Shown here: positions 28,312-38,912 of the stretch, piece by piece
Layout: each line of letters begins with the position of its first letter
Position numbering within the stretch: the stretch's first letter is position 1
DNA from: Mucilaginibacter sp.
Lineage (GTDB): Bacteria; Bacteroidota; Bacteroidia; Sphingobacteriales; Sphingobacteriaceae
DNA length: 64,000 nucleotides
Direction of reading: 5' to 3'
Assembly: GCA_028288025.1 (NCBI GenBank)
Contig: JAQBOM010000020.1
Span: forward strand, 186,001-250,000
Position numbers and translations under genes: made by a program
The notes under the pieces: model-generated
What the model saw: the letters and a program-made list of their open reading frames with translations, nothing else
What the model was told of the DNA's origin: nothing
Database searches by the model: none

Positions 28312-28684
28312 TTGATGAAGGTTAATAATATGTATGACATTAGTATAAGTTGTATCCCAATAGCCAATTGTAGTGCCACATAATAATTAACAGGAGGTTT
28401 TAGGTCAAAACCGATATGATTAAACCTAAATTTAACTTTGAACCAGGTGTTACACTCTGACTGTGAGGTCTCAGTCAATAAAGCTCGAATAGGTAATTAA
28501 ACTTTTCCATGTGTGGCATAGTATTATACCTTTTATGGGAATGAGGTTAAAAGAGTACAGTTATTAGGTAAATAACGAATTAATATAGCGCAGGACTGCT
28601 CAAACTTTAAACGGGCCGACAACCTGGCCCATATTCATGGGAATTGGAATATAAAGAAGACACACAACAAAATTTATCCTGTGG
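28312..28684. other. Gene-free 373-base gap
   Basis: I see no coding frame, tRNA or strong hairpin here. It must hold the promoter of the OmpA gene on the minus strand and the 3' end of osmC, but no exact TAnnTTTG was found for the former. Confidence 0.5.
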
Positions 28685-29110
28685 CTATGCCGGGTGAACG
28701 AAAACCTTCCAGTCAATTTTTGCCCCGGCTTCTTTTAGCGTGGCAGATACCGAGCAATATTTATCGAGAGATAATTCTACTGCTTTGAGTGCTTTATCCT
28801 TATCAATATCTCCATATAAATGAAATTCGACATCTACATCCTGCCATAATGATGGCTCTTTACCCTTTTCACGATCACCGTTGATGATCATTTTGTAATC
28901 CTTCACATCCTGGCGCTGCTTTTTAAGGATAGTAAGCACGTCGATTGCGGAACACCCGCCAAGCCCCATTAACAGCATTTGCATCGGGCGCACGCCGAAA
29001 TTCTGACCGCCGCTTTCTGGGCTACTGTCCATACGTACAGTGTGGTTTTGTTCGTCAGTAGCTTCAAATCCGAAGTCGCCACTAACACGGGAAAGCTCTA
29101 TTTTTGCCAT
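28685..29110 (-). CDS. OsmC-family peroxiredoxin
   Basis: 141 residues from ATG 29110, where MAKIELSRVSGDFGFEA begins the fold. Both redox cysteines are visible: one in GGCSAIDVLTILKKQRQ and one in DKYCSVSATLKEAG. The OsmC/Ohr family reduces organic hydroperoxides; this one looks like the YhfA/OsmC subgroup rather than Ohr. It is a single cytoplasmic gene next to a divergent exported protein. Confidence 0.88.
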   Translation of the reverse strand: MAKIELSRVSGDFGFEATDEQNHTVRMDSSPESGGQNFGVRPMQMLLMGLGGCSAIDVLTILKKQRQDVKDYKMIINGDREKGKEPSLWQDVDVEFHLYGDIDKDKALKAVELSLDKYCSVSATLKEAGAKIDWKVFVHPA

Positions 29111-29206
29111 TTTAATTGTAACAACATTGCGAAGGTAAGACATTTGCCGGCGAAAATTTAATCCCGGGCAGATAATACTGTAACTTAGTTGTAATATTTA
29201 AAACTG

Positions 29207-29686
29207 ATGATAAAGTGTTTATTATTTGCCGTTTTGTTCACGCTTTTCGGAACATTCTGCTTCGGCCAAAAAAGCCTCATCTCGTACGATGACATAAAGT
29301 ATTTATTACATAACGACCTCGACCATGCCGACACCTTTTTTGTGGCAAAAGGTTATATCCTGGCAAAAAAAGATATCAAAAATAAAAATCGCAGCTACAG
29401 TCTAACCCTCCGGGGCGGTACCCACAACAACATTGGTGTACGTTCGGATGGCAAAAGATTATTTATTGAAATTGAAACCAATGAAGTCGACCAGTACAAC
29501 ATGATCCGCGAATCCATCGCGCAATATATCAATAAGGATGCGATGGTAGCCGATGTACAATCGTTCACTGTGAAAGACCTGGGAAACATCTATATCACCA
29601 TCAACGATACTGTTCCGTATGATCCTTTAAGAAAGGATTATGATATACAAATTGTCTCAGACAGGCATATAACGGCCTACCAGTAG
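29207..29686 (+). CDS. Small exported protein of unknown function
   Basis: 159 residues with a signal peptide (MIKCLLFAVLFTLFGTFCFGQ). The rest is a compact mixed fold with no cysteines in the mature part. LISYDDIKYLLHNDLDHADTF and a repeating beta pattern up to YDIQIVSDRHITAY are visible. I do not recognise a family. It is followed after 40 bases by the alpha/beta hydrolase gene on the same strand, so the two may be cotranscribed. Confidence 0.65.
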   Translation: MIKCLLFAVLFTLFGTFCFGQKSLISYDDIKYLLHNDLDHADTFFVAKGYILAKKDIKNKNRSYSLTLRGGTHNNIGVRSDGKRLFIEIETNEVDQYNMIRESIAQYINKDAMVADVQSFTVKDLGNIYITINDTVPYDPLRKDYDIQIVSDRHITAYQ

Positions 29687-29726
29687 AAACTTCTATATTT
29701 AGCCATTAAGTTACCCATCAAAAGCC

Positions 29727-30809
29727 ATGTTAAAAAAGACTGTCCTCGCCCTTTCGCTTCTTGTGTTCTTTGCCTTGAAAATTACCGCACAGGCAAAATA
29801 TCCTACTCCCGTCGAGAGTGATTATATTGCCAAAGACTTTGTATTTGAAAGCGGCGAAAAACTTGCAGAACTCCGGCTGCATTGTATAACCGTCGGTACC
29901 CCGCAAAAAGATGCAAACGGGCATATCAAAAACGCCGTTCTCATCATGCATGGTACCACAGGATCTTCCAGGAGCCTGTTAAACGATCGTTTTGCCGGAT
30001 ACCTGTTTGCTCCCGGCCAGCTGCTGGATGCCTCAAAATATTTTATTGTTTTTGCCGATGGCATTGGACATGGAAAATCAAGCAAGCCAAGCGACGGCCT
30101 GCACATGAAATTTCCGAAATACACATATAACGACATGGTGAAGGCGCAGTACCTTTTGGTTACGCAGCACCTCGGCATTACACATTTGCGTTTGGTAATG
30201 GGCACCTCAATGGGTGCCATGCACACGTGGGTGTGGGGATATACCTACCCCGATTTTATGGATGCCTTAATGCCTTTGGCCAGCCTGCCTGTCGAGATAG
30301 CAGGCCGTAACCGGATGATGCGCCAAATGGCTATTGATCTGATAGAAATGGACCCCGCCTGGAACGGTGGCGAATATAAAACGCAGCCTAAGGTTGGCCT
30401 TACCGGGGCTATATCGTCGCTTATATTTATGGGAAGCAGCCCGCTGCAAATGCAGCGTTCATCGCCAACACGGGCTCAAGCTGACGCGGCATTAGAAAGA
30501 ACAGCGGAAAATTATCGATCCGTACTGGACGCCAATGACGTGATCTATGCTTTTGATGCCTCGAGATTTTATAACCCTTCGCCATATCTCTCAAAAATAA
30601 CAGCGCCCTTACTTGCTGTAAACTCGGCCGATGATGAAGTAAACCCGCCGGAGTTGGGTATTATGGAGCGGGAAATTAAAAAAGTAAAAAACGGCAGATA
30701 TATTTTACTGCCTATCACGGATAAAACAGCCGGCCACGGGACACATTCAAACCCGGCTGTTTGGCACGAATATCTAAAACAATTGCTGGAAATATCTGAG
30801 AAGAAATAA
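29727..30809 (+). CDS. Exported alpha/beta hydrolase, homoserine O-acetyltransferase-like fold
   Basis: 360 residues with a signal peptide ending near Ala22 (KITAQAKYPTP). The catalytic triad is readable: nucleophile Ser in VMGTSMGAMHTWVWG (G-x-S-x-G), an acid in NSADDEVNPPELG, and His in KTAGHGTHSNP. MetX-type enzymes share LIMHGTTGSS and this MHTW segment, but they are cytoplasmic; the export signal argues for a secreted esterase-like hydrolase instead. Sequence alone does not give the substrate. Confidence 0.88.
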   Translation: MLKKTVLALSLLVFFALKITAQAKYPTPVESDYIAKDFVFESGEKLAELRLHCITVGTPQKDANGHIKNAVLIMHGTTGSSRSLLNDRFAGYLFAPGQLLDASKYFIVFADGIGHGKSSKPSDGLHMKFPKYTYNDMVKAQYLLVTQHLGITHLRLVMGTSMGAMHTWVWGYTYPDFMDALMPLASLPVEIAGRNRMMRQMAIDLIEMDPAWNGGEYKTQPKVGLTGAISSLIFMGSSPLQMQRSSPTRAQADAALERTAENYRSVLDANDVIYAFDASRFYNPSPYLSKITAPLLAVNSADDEVNPPELGIMEREIKKVKNGRYILLPITDKTAGHGTHSNPAVWHEYLKQLLEISEKK

Positions 30810-30844
30810 ACAAACGATACTGTTTCAAATTGTTTAGATCATGA

Positions 30845-31276
30845 TTACGGGTTTCTTTCTTTTACCGGTATAACCAGTTTTAACCCCGACCATATTTCAT
30901 CAACGGCGCAAACTTTTATGTCGACGAGACCCATCTTAATTGCATAATTCCTGATGGTATCCTCGGTAATATCCGTCAAAACTTTCGATGCTTTTTTTGG
31001 CCACGAAACCCATATCATGCCATTGGGTTTGATTTGATTTTTTAGATCAGGAAGCATAGTGGTAAACTCCTTTTCGGATTTTGTGAAAAAATGAATAAGG
31101 TCTTTTTTTGCCGCGTCTTCGTTGGCAATGTTTATATCCGGCGGTAAATCGGTAAACAGATCGAAATAATAGCCCGGGGCATTGACCAACCTGATTTGAA
31201 ACCCGGGTTTTATTCCCAGTTTTTTAGCTAATGGTGTGCCTGAATAACCGGCTGGTCGGATACCTTCCATTTCCAT
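30845..31276 (-). CDS. DUF3052-family protein
   Basis: 143 residues. The N-terminal AGYSGTPLAKKLGIKPGFQI motif and the WVSWPKKASKVLTDITEDTIR core are typical of DUF3052, a small cytoplasmic domain of unknown function. Its ATG follows directly after the stop of the DinB gene with no gap, so the two are translated together from one mRNA. It converges with the alpha/beta hydrolase gene. Confidence 0.85.
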   Translation of the reverse strand: MEMEGIRPAGYSGTPLAKKLGIKPGFQIRLVNAPGYYFDLFTDLPPDINIANEDAAKKDLIHFFTKSEKEFTTMLPDLKNQIKPNGMIWVSWPKKASKVLTDITEDTIRNYAIKMGLVDIKVCAVDEIWSGLKLVIPVKERNP

Positions 31277-31711
31277 TCAATAAATCTGTCCTAAATGGTG
31301 ATTCATATGATCCACGTAGTCCTGCGCGAGCCACTCTACGGTGTGCAGGCTTACGCCGGTTTTACTGTTATCACATTGGGCGCCCACTCTATCGGGCGGA
31401 TAGCTTTTCAGTACCCGCACTATCTGCCGGTTTAACAATCGCCATAAAGCCAGTAATTCGGCAATATCCGCGTCCTGGTAACGCTGGACAGCCACCCACT
31501 CTTCCTGCGCGTATACCAGCTTAAACTTATCTTCATACGTGCATCGAACAAAACGCTGCAGGTTTATTTGCGCGCTATCGATCAGGTGGCCGACGATCTC
31601 TTTTTTCGACCATTTATTAGGGCTGGGTTTAAAACCCCAATCTATCTGCTCCCGGTTGCGATTGACAACCGACTCAATTATTTCGATTAGGTTACTGATC
31701 GCGTCTGTCAT
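31277..31711 (-). CDS. DinB-family metalloprotein
   Basis: 144 residues forming a four-helix DinB/YfiT-like bundle. Candidate metal ligands are His in KEIVGHLIDSAQINLQRF and the two late histidines in YVDHMNHHLGQIY, the usual three-histidine arrangement. Family members include thiol-dependent transferases; function here is unknown. It abuts the DUF3052 gene, which argues for a shared role. Confidence 0.88.
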   Translation of the reverse strand: MTDAISNLIEIIESVVNRNREQIDWGFKPSPNKWSKKEIVGHLIDSAQINLQRFVRCTYEDKFKLVYAQEEWVAVQRYQDADIAELLALWRLLNRQIVRVLKSYPPDRVGAQCDNSKTGVSLHTVEWLAQDYVDHMNHHLGQIY

Positions 31712-31795
31712 TTACATAAAATTTAAAATCATTTAAAGATGGCTATTACACATTAATTATCAAAAAACTTTATCTTCAAAGCCTGAATCTGTCTT

Positions 31796-33034
31796 ATGGT
31801 CCTTAATTATATCTGGGTAGCTTTTTTTCTTATCGCGTTTGTAATAGCACTTGTACGGCTTATATTTTTTGGCGATACGGAAATATTCATGCACCTGGTT
31901 TCGGGCATGTTCAGTTCATCCAAATCGTCGGTAATGGATATCGCATTACCGCTGGTGGGTAACATGGCACTTTGGCTCGGTATCATGAATATCGGCGAAA
32001 AAGCCGGAGCTATCAACTTCCTGTCGCGCATCGTCGGCCCGTTTTTTAATCGCCTGTTCCCCGGGGTGCCAAAAAATCATCCGGCGACAGGTAATATCCT
32101 GATGAGCTTTTCAGCCAATTTGCTTGGGATGGATAATGCTGCAACCCCCCTGGGTTTGAAGGCGATGGATAGTTTGCAGGACCTGAATAAGGATAAGGAA
32201 ACAGCCTCCAACGCGCAGATCATGTACCTGGTAATGCTCACATCGGGCTTGCAACTATTACCGGTAACTATAATCGCGCAACGCGCCATCCTGCATGCAA
32301 AAGATCCGACTGACGTTTTCATCCCCATCATTATCGCCACCTATGTGGCCACCGTAACGGGTATGCTCATAGTAGCTGTTAAACAGAAGATAAAGCTGCT
32401 CGACCCGGTGATCATCGGCTGGCTGGGCGGGATAACGGCATTCATAACCTTGCTTGTTTGGTACTTTACTGTTTTTTTGACAAAGGATCAGATCGGCCTC
32501 ATATCAAAGGTTGCAAGTAACGTGATGCTATTTACGGTACCGGTAGTGTTTATTGCCGGTGCTTTGTATAAGAAGATCAATGTATTCGAGGTTTTTATCG
32601 ATGGTGCAAAAAGGGGCTTTGAAACTTCGGTTAAAATTATCCCTTACCTGGTGGCTATGCTGGTTGGTATCAGTGTGTTTCGGTCATGCGGAGCCCTGGA
32701 TTACATGAACGATGGTTTAAGATGGGTTTGCGTGCATTTCAATTTAGATACCCGTTTTGTTGACGCGATGCCGGTGGCTTACATGAAACCGCTCAGCGGA
32801 TCGGGTTCAAAAGCCATGATGATCAACGTGATGACCACCTTTAAACCCGACAGTTTTGCCGGGCGGTTAGGCTGTATTTTTAACGGTTCGGCCGATACCA
32901 CATTTTATATTGTGGCATTGTATTTCGGATCTGTAGGGATCAAGCGCTCGCGTTATGCAATTCCGGCCGGTTTGATCGCCGATTTAGCCGGTATTATTGC
33001 AGCTATTTTTGTGGCTTATTTATTTTTTGGATAA
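31796..33034 (+). CDS. SpmA-SpmB fusion, nucleoside-recognition-domain membrane protein
   Basis: 412 residues with about ten hydrophobic helices. The N-terminal half carries LPLVGNMALWLGIMNIGEKAG and SANLLGMDNAATPLGLKAM, as in Bacillus SpmA. The C-terminal half (from about 220) carries RSCGALDYMNDGLRW and MKPLSGSGSKAMM, as in SpmB. In Bacillus these two proteins are separate and affect spore core dehydration. The fusion is widespread in non-sporulating Bacteroidota, so the role here is probably small-solute transport. It stands alone. Confidence 0.9.
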   Translation: MVLNYIWVAFFLIAFVIALVRLIFFGDTEIFMHLVSGMFSSSKSSVMDIALPLVGNMALWLGIMNIGEKAGAINFLSRIVGPFFNRLFPGVPKNHPATGNILMSFSANLLGMDNAATPLGLKAMDSLQDLNKDKETASNAQIMYLVMLTSGLQLLPVTIIAQRAILHAKDPTDVFIPIIIATYVATVTGMLIVAVKQKIKLLDPVIIGWLGGITAFITLLVWYFTVFLTKDQIGLISKVASNVMLFTVPVVFIAGALYKKINVFEVFIDGAKRGFETSVKIIPYLVAMLVGISVFRSCGALDYMNDGLRWVCVHFNLDTRFVDAMPVAYMKPLSGSGSKAMMINVMTTFKPDSFAGRLGCIFNGSADTTFYIVALYFGSVGIKRSRYAIPAGLIADLAGIIAAIFVAYLFFG

Positions 33035-33187
33035 GAGCTGGGCTATTTTGATGATCCGGTTGTCATCATAATGAATTAACAGCTAATTGGTTACAACTTT
33101 CTTATAAAAAACGTGTTACAATATGGCACCTCTGTACGTACTAATTATTGGCTAAAAATATATTTTGAGAAAATTTTAGGGTATTGA

Positions 33188-36100
33188 ATGTATAGAATAA
33201 TTACTAAAGGGCTTTTTTATGTTATTATCCTGGCTTTATTTTCGGTAAAACCGGTTTTAGGGCAAACTTTAACTATACAAAATACTTTTGTTGGGGGCAC
33301 CTACTCGCCGGGTTCGACTATAGCCGTGCCTTTTAATATTAATAATTCCGGCGGTTGTATTCAACAAGATAATAAATTCAATTTATATCTTGCGAACGCT
33401 TCAGGAACAATTGTGAACAACACGCCTATTGGTACGTTCGCCGGATTTTATGCAACATATTTAAACGGAGTAATACCTGCAGGAACCGCTGCCGGTTCGT
33501 ATACTGTCGTTATAAAATCAACCAGCCCTGTGGTGACCAGTGCTCCGTCACCGGTTTTTATCGTAGCTCCGGGTGCTGTAGTTACAGCAGGGCTGACAGG
33601 TTCGCCAATAAGCGCAACTTATCCTGACGTATACGGCACATGCAACGGGGCATCGGGCATCCCATTTTATTTTAGTGATAACTCCAGCCCACATTCCTCT
33701 ACTGCCACATTTTTTAATGAATCGTCCCAAAGTATTCAGGGCACGCCTGTTTTGCTAACTACTAACTCGAACACTCAATTTACGGCCCAAACAACCAATT
33801 ATACCATTATTGTAACAGCGACCAGTTCGGGTAGTATCGGAACGCAGGCCTACACTTTACTGAATAATGTTGTAAATAATAGTTTTGGGGTAACAAATAG
33901 CGGCACTGTATGTCTTGTCGGCAGCAATGGGGGGGTGTTAACCTATAACGTGGATATTTCCACTTCAAGCGGAATCCAGAATAATTTCCCCGGCACAACT
34001 TACCAGGTAAGCTGGGGAGACAACACGCCACCGTCCGTCTTTACTTTTTGCGATATTAAGAATTCAGGCGGGATGATCTCGCATACCTATACCTCGGGTT
34101 CATGCAACCATGTAGCTAATTCTCATAATAATTCATTTCAGGTTGATATACAACCGCAAAGTCCTTATTGCATGGGGGCAGTTTCGCCAGTCACAACCTA
34201 CGCTAAGGTGCTTCAAGCGCCTGTAAATAGCATAAACGGGCCAAAAACTGCATGTACTAATAACCTGGTAATATTTAGCAATGGCTCCTTTCCCGGCCAG
34301 GATCCAAGTAATAGTTCAACCACTTGCGCAAATAATCCAAATGCACGGTATATATGGACGGTTGACGGTACAGTAATACTGGCCGGAGTACCCATAACTA
34401 CATCGCTTTCCCGGACCTTCACTACCCCCGGTCTTCATTACGTCACCCTTTCATTGCAAAGCGGCAGTACCGGCGTCTGTACCTCCGGCCCTGTAACTGA
34501 TACCATATGTATTCAAAATCCGCCTCAGCCTGCTTTTACTTTACCTGCTACCGCCTGTCTTTCAAACCCAATAACGGCTACTGACCAATCCGTAATTGAT
34601 CAGGGTTGTAATCCCAATCCCTATTTATGGACAGTTAGCGGGCCTGGCACTGTAACATTTGCTAATGGAACAACCAACGCCAGTCACCAGCCGCAATTTG
34701 TATTTTCCCAACCCGGTGTCTACCAGGTAACACTAACTATTTCATCGGCAAGTTGTGCAGCAGTTTCAGTTGCGCATACGATAAATATCGATGGGCCACC
34801 TGTGATCAGCATGTCTCAAAACACATCAGTATGCGGAACCAATCTAACTTACAGCTTTAACCCCAATCCCGGCCCAACGCAAACCACCATAAGCGGCACA
34901 GCCCAAACAACGGCAACCACTTACACCTGGACCGTTACCGGAAATCCGGGCTACAGTTTTGTAAATGGAACTACGGCCAATAGCCAGTACCCGCAAATAA
35001 AGTTTACAGCATTTGCTACCTATACGGTAAGTGTAACCGAAACAAATAGCTGCGGTACACTCACCAGGTCCCAAGACCTTACATTCCAGAGCGCACCCAC
35101 AGTGACACTTGCAGCCAACCCGGCGACCATCTGCCCCGGCAGTTCGACAAGTTTAACAGCAACTATTACTGGCAGCTATAATAGTTTACTATGGACCGGC
35201 TCCGGGACATTTTCTGCCTCTACCTCACCGACGACTACTTACACGCCAACCGCAGCCGAAGTAAGCGCCGGGAAGGCAACGGTGATGATCGACGTAAAAA
35301 CATCGCTGGCAGGCCAGTGTGCCGATATAATGCAAAATATAACCATAAACATTTACCCGGTTAACAATATCACCAGCGCCCTAGTAAAACAAATTTGTAC
35401 CGGCAGCCCGGTTAATTATACGATCACCTCAACCGTGCCCGGCAGTACATTCACCTGGACAGCGGCCCTAACATCCGGTACTGCCACCGGTTTCTCTCCA
35501 GGAAATGGTGCTACAATAAATGATGTGCTTACCAACAACGGGCCCGGCGATGCCGTTGTAACCTATACCATTACACCTAAAGATCCTAACGGTTGTACAG
35601 GCAACCCGTTTACTTTAAATATTACGGTTAAGCCGCTCTCAACAGTTACTGCGACACCGGCGAACGCTACCATCTGTAGTGGCAGCGCCGCGGGCATTAG
35701 TCTTACACCGAGTATTACAGGCACGACTTATACCTGGACCAGCACTATAACAGGAAATATTAACGGTAACACCCAGCAGAGTACGGCTACAGCAACAAAT
35801 ATTATAAATGATGTTTTAAATAATACCGGCACAAGCGCGGGGAGCGTAACATACACCATAACGCCAATTAACGGTACCTGTCCCGGCCCTACTACCGTGG
35901 TAACCATAAATGTACAGCCATTGCCAACTGCGGCCAATGCAGGGTCGAACGATGAAAAATGTAATATTACCACTTATAACCTGAGTGGCAATACCCCTGC
36001 CGCCGGCGCCGGCAAATGGACGGTGGTTCCCGCCGGAGGAATTACCTTTTCGGACGCGACGCTACCAAATGCTGTTGCATCAGGTCTTGTTCCGGGAACA

Positions 36101-38908
36101 ACTTATTCGTTTACCTGGACAATAACGGTTCCCGGCTGCCAGTCGAACAGCAATACTGTTATTGTAAAAGATGATGCTCAATCCGTTGGCGGTACCACAG
36201 CAGGGGCAGCTACCGTGTGTTCCGGCAGTAATAGCGGCAATATAACGCTATCGGGACAAGTTGGCACGATTTTGAGATGGGAATCATCAACTGATAATGG
36301 TTCAACCTGGCAACAAATTATCAATACGTCGGCCACGATCCAATATATTAATTTAACCAAAAACACCCAATACAGGGCGGTAGTGCAAAGCGGGATATGC
36401 AGCATTGATTATTCATCGGTAACTACTATTACGGTAAACGCGCCTCCCGTACAATCCAATGCCGGGCCAAACGATGCAATTTGTAATCAGACGGTTTATA
36501 CATTGCAAGGCAATAGCGCTGCGCCGTTTACCGGACAATGGACCGTTACGGCCGGCCCCGCAGGCGCTACCTTTGCCGATGCCACAAACCCCACCACAAC
36601 GGTATCGGGTTTAATACCCGGTAATATTTACCAGTTCACCTGGACAATCACCGCCACGGCCCCATGCCCCACAAATTCAAGTTCGGTAATTATCCGGGAT
36701 GACGCGCCCGCAAACGGCGGCACTACGAGCGGCAGCGCAATCCTTTGCGGTGGCAATAACAGCGGAAATATTACATTATCCGGCCAAGCTGGTAATATTA
36801 TAAGATGGGAATCATCGACAGATAACGGCACAACCTGGACCCCTATTGCCAATACAAGCACTACGCAACAATATTTGAATTTAACGACAACTACGCAATA
36901 CCGTGCGGTTGTACAAAGCGGCAGCTGCCCAACCCAGGTCTCAACAGTTTCGACAATAACTATCAGCCAACCGCCCATCCAGGCTAATGCAGGCAGCGAT
37001 CAAACTTTTTGCGGCGGAACGTCGGCAACATTGCAGGGAAATAATCCTTCGCCGTCTACCGGCGTCTGGACACAAACTACGGGGCCTGCTGCTACTATCG
37101 TATCGCCAAACAGCAATCAAACACAGGTTACCGGCTTAACTCCAGGTAACGACTATACGTTTGTTTGGACCATACAGGGACAGGTCCCTTGCGGTAACAC
37201 CAGCAGTTCGATGCAAATACACGATGCAAACGATGTAACGCCGAGCTTTACTGCCGATAAAAGCGATAACTGCGGTACCTACACCGTCAACTTTACCAAT
37301 ACATCAACATCAACGACAGGTACGACCTTTTTATGGAATTTTGGCGATGGTTCGGCGCCTTCAAACGCGGTTAACCCTTCGCATACTTATAGCCAACGAA
37401 ACGATGGAAAGGACACCGTTTATACCGTGTCGCTTAGCATCGTTAACAACTGCGTACAAAGGCCTCCGTTTACAGCAACTATAACAGTAAGGCCAAAAGA
37501 CCCTATCGCAAATATCTTACCTGCTCAATTGACCGGGTGTTCGCCATTTGCGATAACCGTAGCAAACAAGTCGCCGGGTAACAATACCAGCTATGTTTTT
37601 TACCTGTACGACGGAAACAACCTGGTGCAGCAAATAACCAAAACGGATAAATCGTCCGTTACGTTTAACCCTGTAACTGCTGCCGGTTCATCAAAGACAT
37701 ATACGGTATATATGGTTGCCACCGGTTTTTGTAATAATACTGCCGAAAGCACCCATGTGCCTATCACGGTTTCGCCGGGGACTGTGACCGCGCAAATGTT
37801 TATCCAGGGCAATGTTAACCAAGGATGTGTGCCGTTTGCTGTGACTTTTGTGAATAACTCATCAGGTGGCGATAATTATTTTTATATTATTTACGATATT
37901 AATAGCCAGCCTATTGCACATTTAACTGCCGGTACCGCTAATTACCCATACACTTTTAATACTGTGGGAACTTATTTTGTTACCATCACTGGGTCCAGCA
38001 ACTGCGGTAATTCCGAGTCGCCGAAAACCAGGGTTGACGTGTACCCCGTTCCCGCGCCTCAATTCGATGCCGATGTAAAAAATGGCTGTAGGCAAATCTC
38101 CGTTCATTTCATCAACTTGACAACTGATACACCAACGGCGCCTGCAAGTTCATTGACCTATTTATGGGATTTTGGCGATAATACGCAGGCGTCCGGCTTT
38201 ACCCCACCGGTACATGTTTATAATAATAATCAACCGGCTTACACTGTTACGCTTACGGCTACCAACCCGGGAACAGGATGTAGCACTACAGTTACAAAAA
38301 TCGGTTTTATTGTGGTTAGCAGCCCGCCGCAGGTTGCGTTTACCGAACGGCCGGATAGTGTGACCACTATACCGAACTATACATTTTCTTTCACCGACCA
38401 GTCTACTGGTAGTAAGCCGGTAAAGTGGATATGGACTTTCGGTGACGGGAAGAGCTCAGCCAGCCAAAACCCTACCCATACTTATCCCGACACAGGTTTA
38501 TATAAAGTTACTTTAACAGTGGTGAGTCAGCAGGGCTGCGATAGCACGATCAGTCGTCATGTGCGGATAAACGGCATACCCGGCCAGCTATTCTTACCAA
38601 ACGCCTTTGAACCTGCCGGCACATCAGAGGAATTGCGTATTTTCAAGGCCAAGGGCTCGGGTATCAGGCAATGGCATATGCAAATATTTAACAACTATTC
38701 TCAGCTTGTTTGGGAGACAACCAAACTTGACAGTAAGGGCGCACCTGTTGACGGCTGGGATGGCACCTTTAAAGGAGTCGCCGCGCCACAGGGCGTATAT
38801 ATATGGCAGGTATCAGCCAGTTTTATAAATGGTACCGAATGGAAGGGCAATTCGTATAATAGCGGATCGCTGCCAAGGCGAACGGGTGTAATACATTTGA
38901 TAAGATAA
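33188..38908 (+). CDS. Giant T9SS-exported adhesin-like protein with Ig/PKD repeats
   Basis: 1906 residues. The signal peptide ends near VLGQ25. A long array of Ig-like and SprB-like beta domains follows, rich in Thr/Ser/Asn with paired cysteines. In residues about 912-1350 two alternating domain types repeat as A-B-A-B-A: A begins NAGxND or NAGSDQ, B carries GNITLSGQ...RWESSTDNG. Three PKD domains sit near 1380 (FLWNFGDGS), 1657 (YLWDFGDN) and 1747 (WIWTFGDGK). The last ~110 residues (FLPNAFEPAG...WDGTFKGVAAPQGVYIWQV) form a gliding-motility-type (type B) T9SS sorting domain. It is probably surface-exposed; SprF follows four bases on. Confidence 0.9.
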   Translation: MYRIITKGLFYVIILALFSVKPVLGQTLTIQNTFVGGTYSPGSTIAVPFNINNSGGCIQQDNKFNLYLANASGTIVNNTPIGTFAGFYATYLNGVIPAGTAAGSYTVVIKSTSPVVTSAPSPVFIVAPGAVVTAGLTGSPISATYPDVYGTCNGASGIPFYFSDNSSPHSSTATFFNESSQSIQGTPVLLTTNSNTQFTAQTTNYTIIVTATSSGSIGTQAYTLLNNVVNNSFGVTNSGTVCLVGSNGGVLTYNVDISTSSGIQNNFPGTTYQVSWGDNTPPSVFTFCDIKNSGGMISHTYTSGSCNHVANSHNNSFQVDIQPQSPYCMGAVSPVTTYAKVLQAPVNSINGPKTACTNNLVIFSNGSFPGQDPSNSSTTCANNPNARYIWTVDGTVILAGVPITTSLSRTFTTPGLHYVTLSLQSGSTGVCTSGPVTDTICIQNPPQPAFTLPATACLSNPITATDQSVIDQGCNPNPYLWTVSGPGTVTFANGTTNASHQPQFVFSQPGVYQVTLTISSASCAAVSVAHTINIDGPPVISMSQNTSVCGTNLTYSFNPNPGPTQTTISGTAQTTATTYTWTVTGNPGYSFVNGTTANSQYPQIKFTAFATYTVSVTETNSCGTLTRSQDLTFQSAPTVTLAANPATICPGSSTSLTATITGSYNSLLWTGSGTFSASTSPTTTYTPTAAEVSAGKATVMIDVKTSLAGQCADIMQNITINIYPVNNITSALVKQICTGSPVNYTITSTVPGSTFTWTAALTSGTATGFSPGNGATINDVLTNNGPGDAVVTYTITPKDPNGCTGNPFTLNITVKPLSTVTATPANATICSGSAAGISLTPSITGTTYTWTSTITGNINGNTQQSTATATNIINDVLNNTGTSAGSVTYTITPINGTCPGPTTVVTINVQPLPTAANAGSNDEKCNITTYNLSGNTPAAGAGKWTVVPAGGITFSDATLPNAVASGLVPGTTYSFTWTITVPGCQSNSNTVIVKDDAQSVGGTTAGAATVCSGSNSGNITLSGQVGTILRWESSTDNGSTWQQIINTSATIQYINLTKNTQYRAVVQSGICSIDYSSVTTITVNAPPVQSNAGPNDAICNQTVYTLQGNSAAPFTGQWTVTAGPAGATFADATNPTTTVSGLIPGNIYQFTWTITATAPCPTNSSSVIIRDDAPANGGTTSGSAILCGGNNSGNITLSGQAGNIIRWESSTDNGTTWTPIANTSTTQQYLNLTTTTQYRAVVQSGSCPTQVSTVSTITISQPPIQANAGSDQTFCGGTSATLQGNNPSPSTGVWTQTTGPAATIVSPNSNQTQVTGLTPGNDYTFVWTIQGQVPCGNTSSSMQIHDANDVTPSFTADKSDNCGTYTVNFTNTSTSTTGTTFLWNFGDGSAPSNAVNPSHTYSQRNDGKDTVYTVSLSIVNNCVQRPPFTATITVRPKDPIANILPAQLTGCSPFAITVANKSPGNNTSYVFYLYDGNNLVQQITKTDKSSVTFNPVTAAGSSKTYTVYMVATGFCNNTAESTHVPITVSPGTVTAQMFIQGNVNQGCVPFAVTFVNNSSGGDNYFYIIYDINSQPIAHLTAGTANYPYTFNTVGTYFVTITGSSNCGNSESPKTRVDVYPVPAPQFDADVKNGCRQISVHFINLTTDTPTAPASSLTYLWDFGDNTQASGFTPPVHVYNNNQPAYTVTLTATNPGTGCSTTVTKIGFIVVSSPPQVAFTERPDSVTTIPNYTFSFTDQSTGSKPVKWIWTFGDGKSSASQNPTHTYPDTGLYKVTLTVVSQQGCDSTISRHVRINGIPGQLFLPNAFEPAGTSEELRIFKAKGSGIRQWHMQIFNNYSQLVWETTKLDSKGAPVDGWDGTFKGVAAPQGVYIWQVSASFINGTEWKGNSYNSGSLPRRTGVIHLIR

Positions 38909-38912
38909 TTGA

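Noticed and set aside
28312..28684. Possible riboswitch or small RNA in the gap before the OmpA gene
   Set aside because: No conserved riboswitch core, no strong hairpin with a T tract and no promoter element were found.
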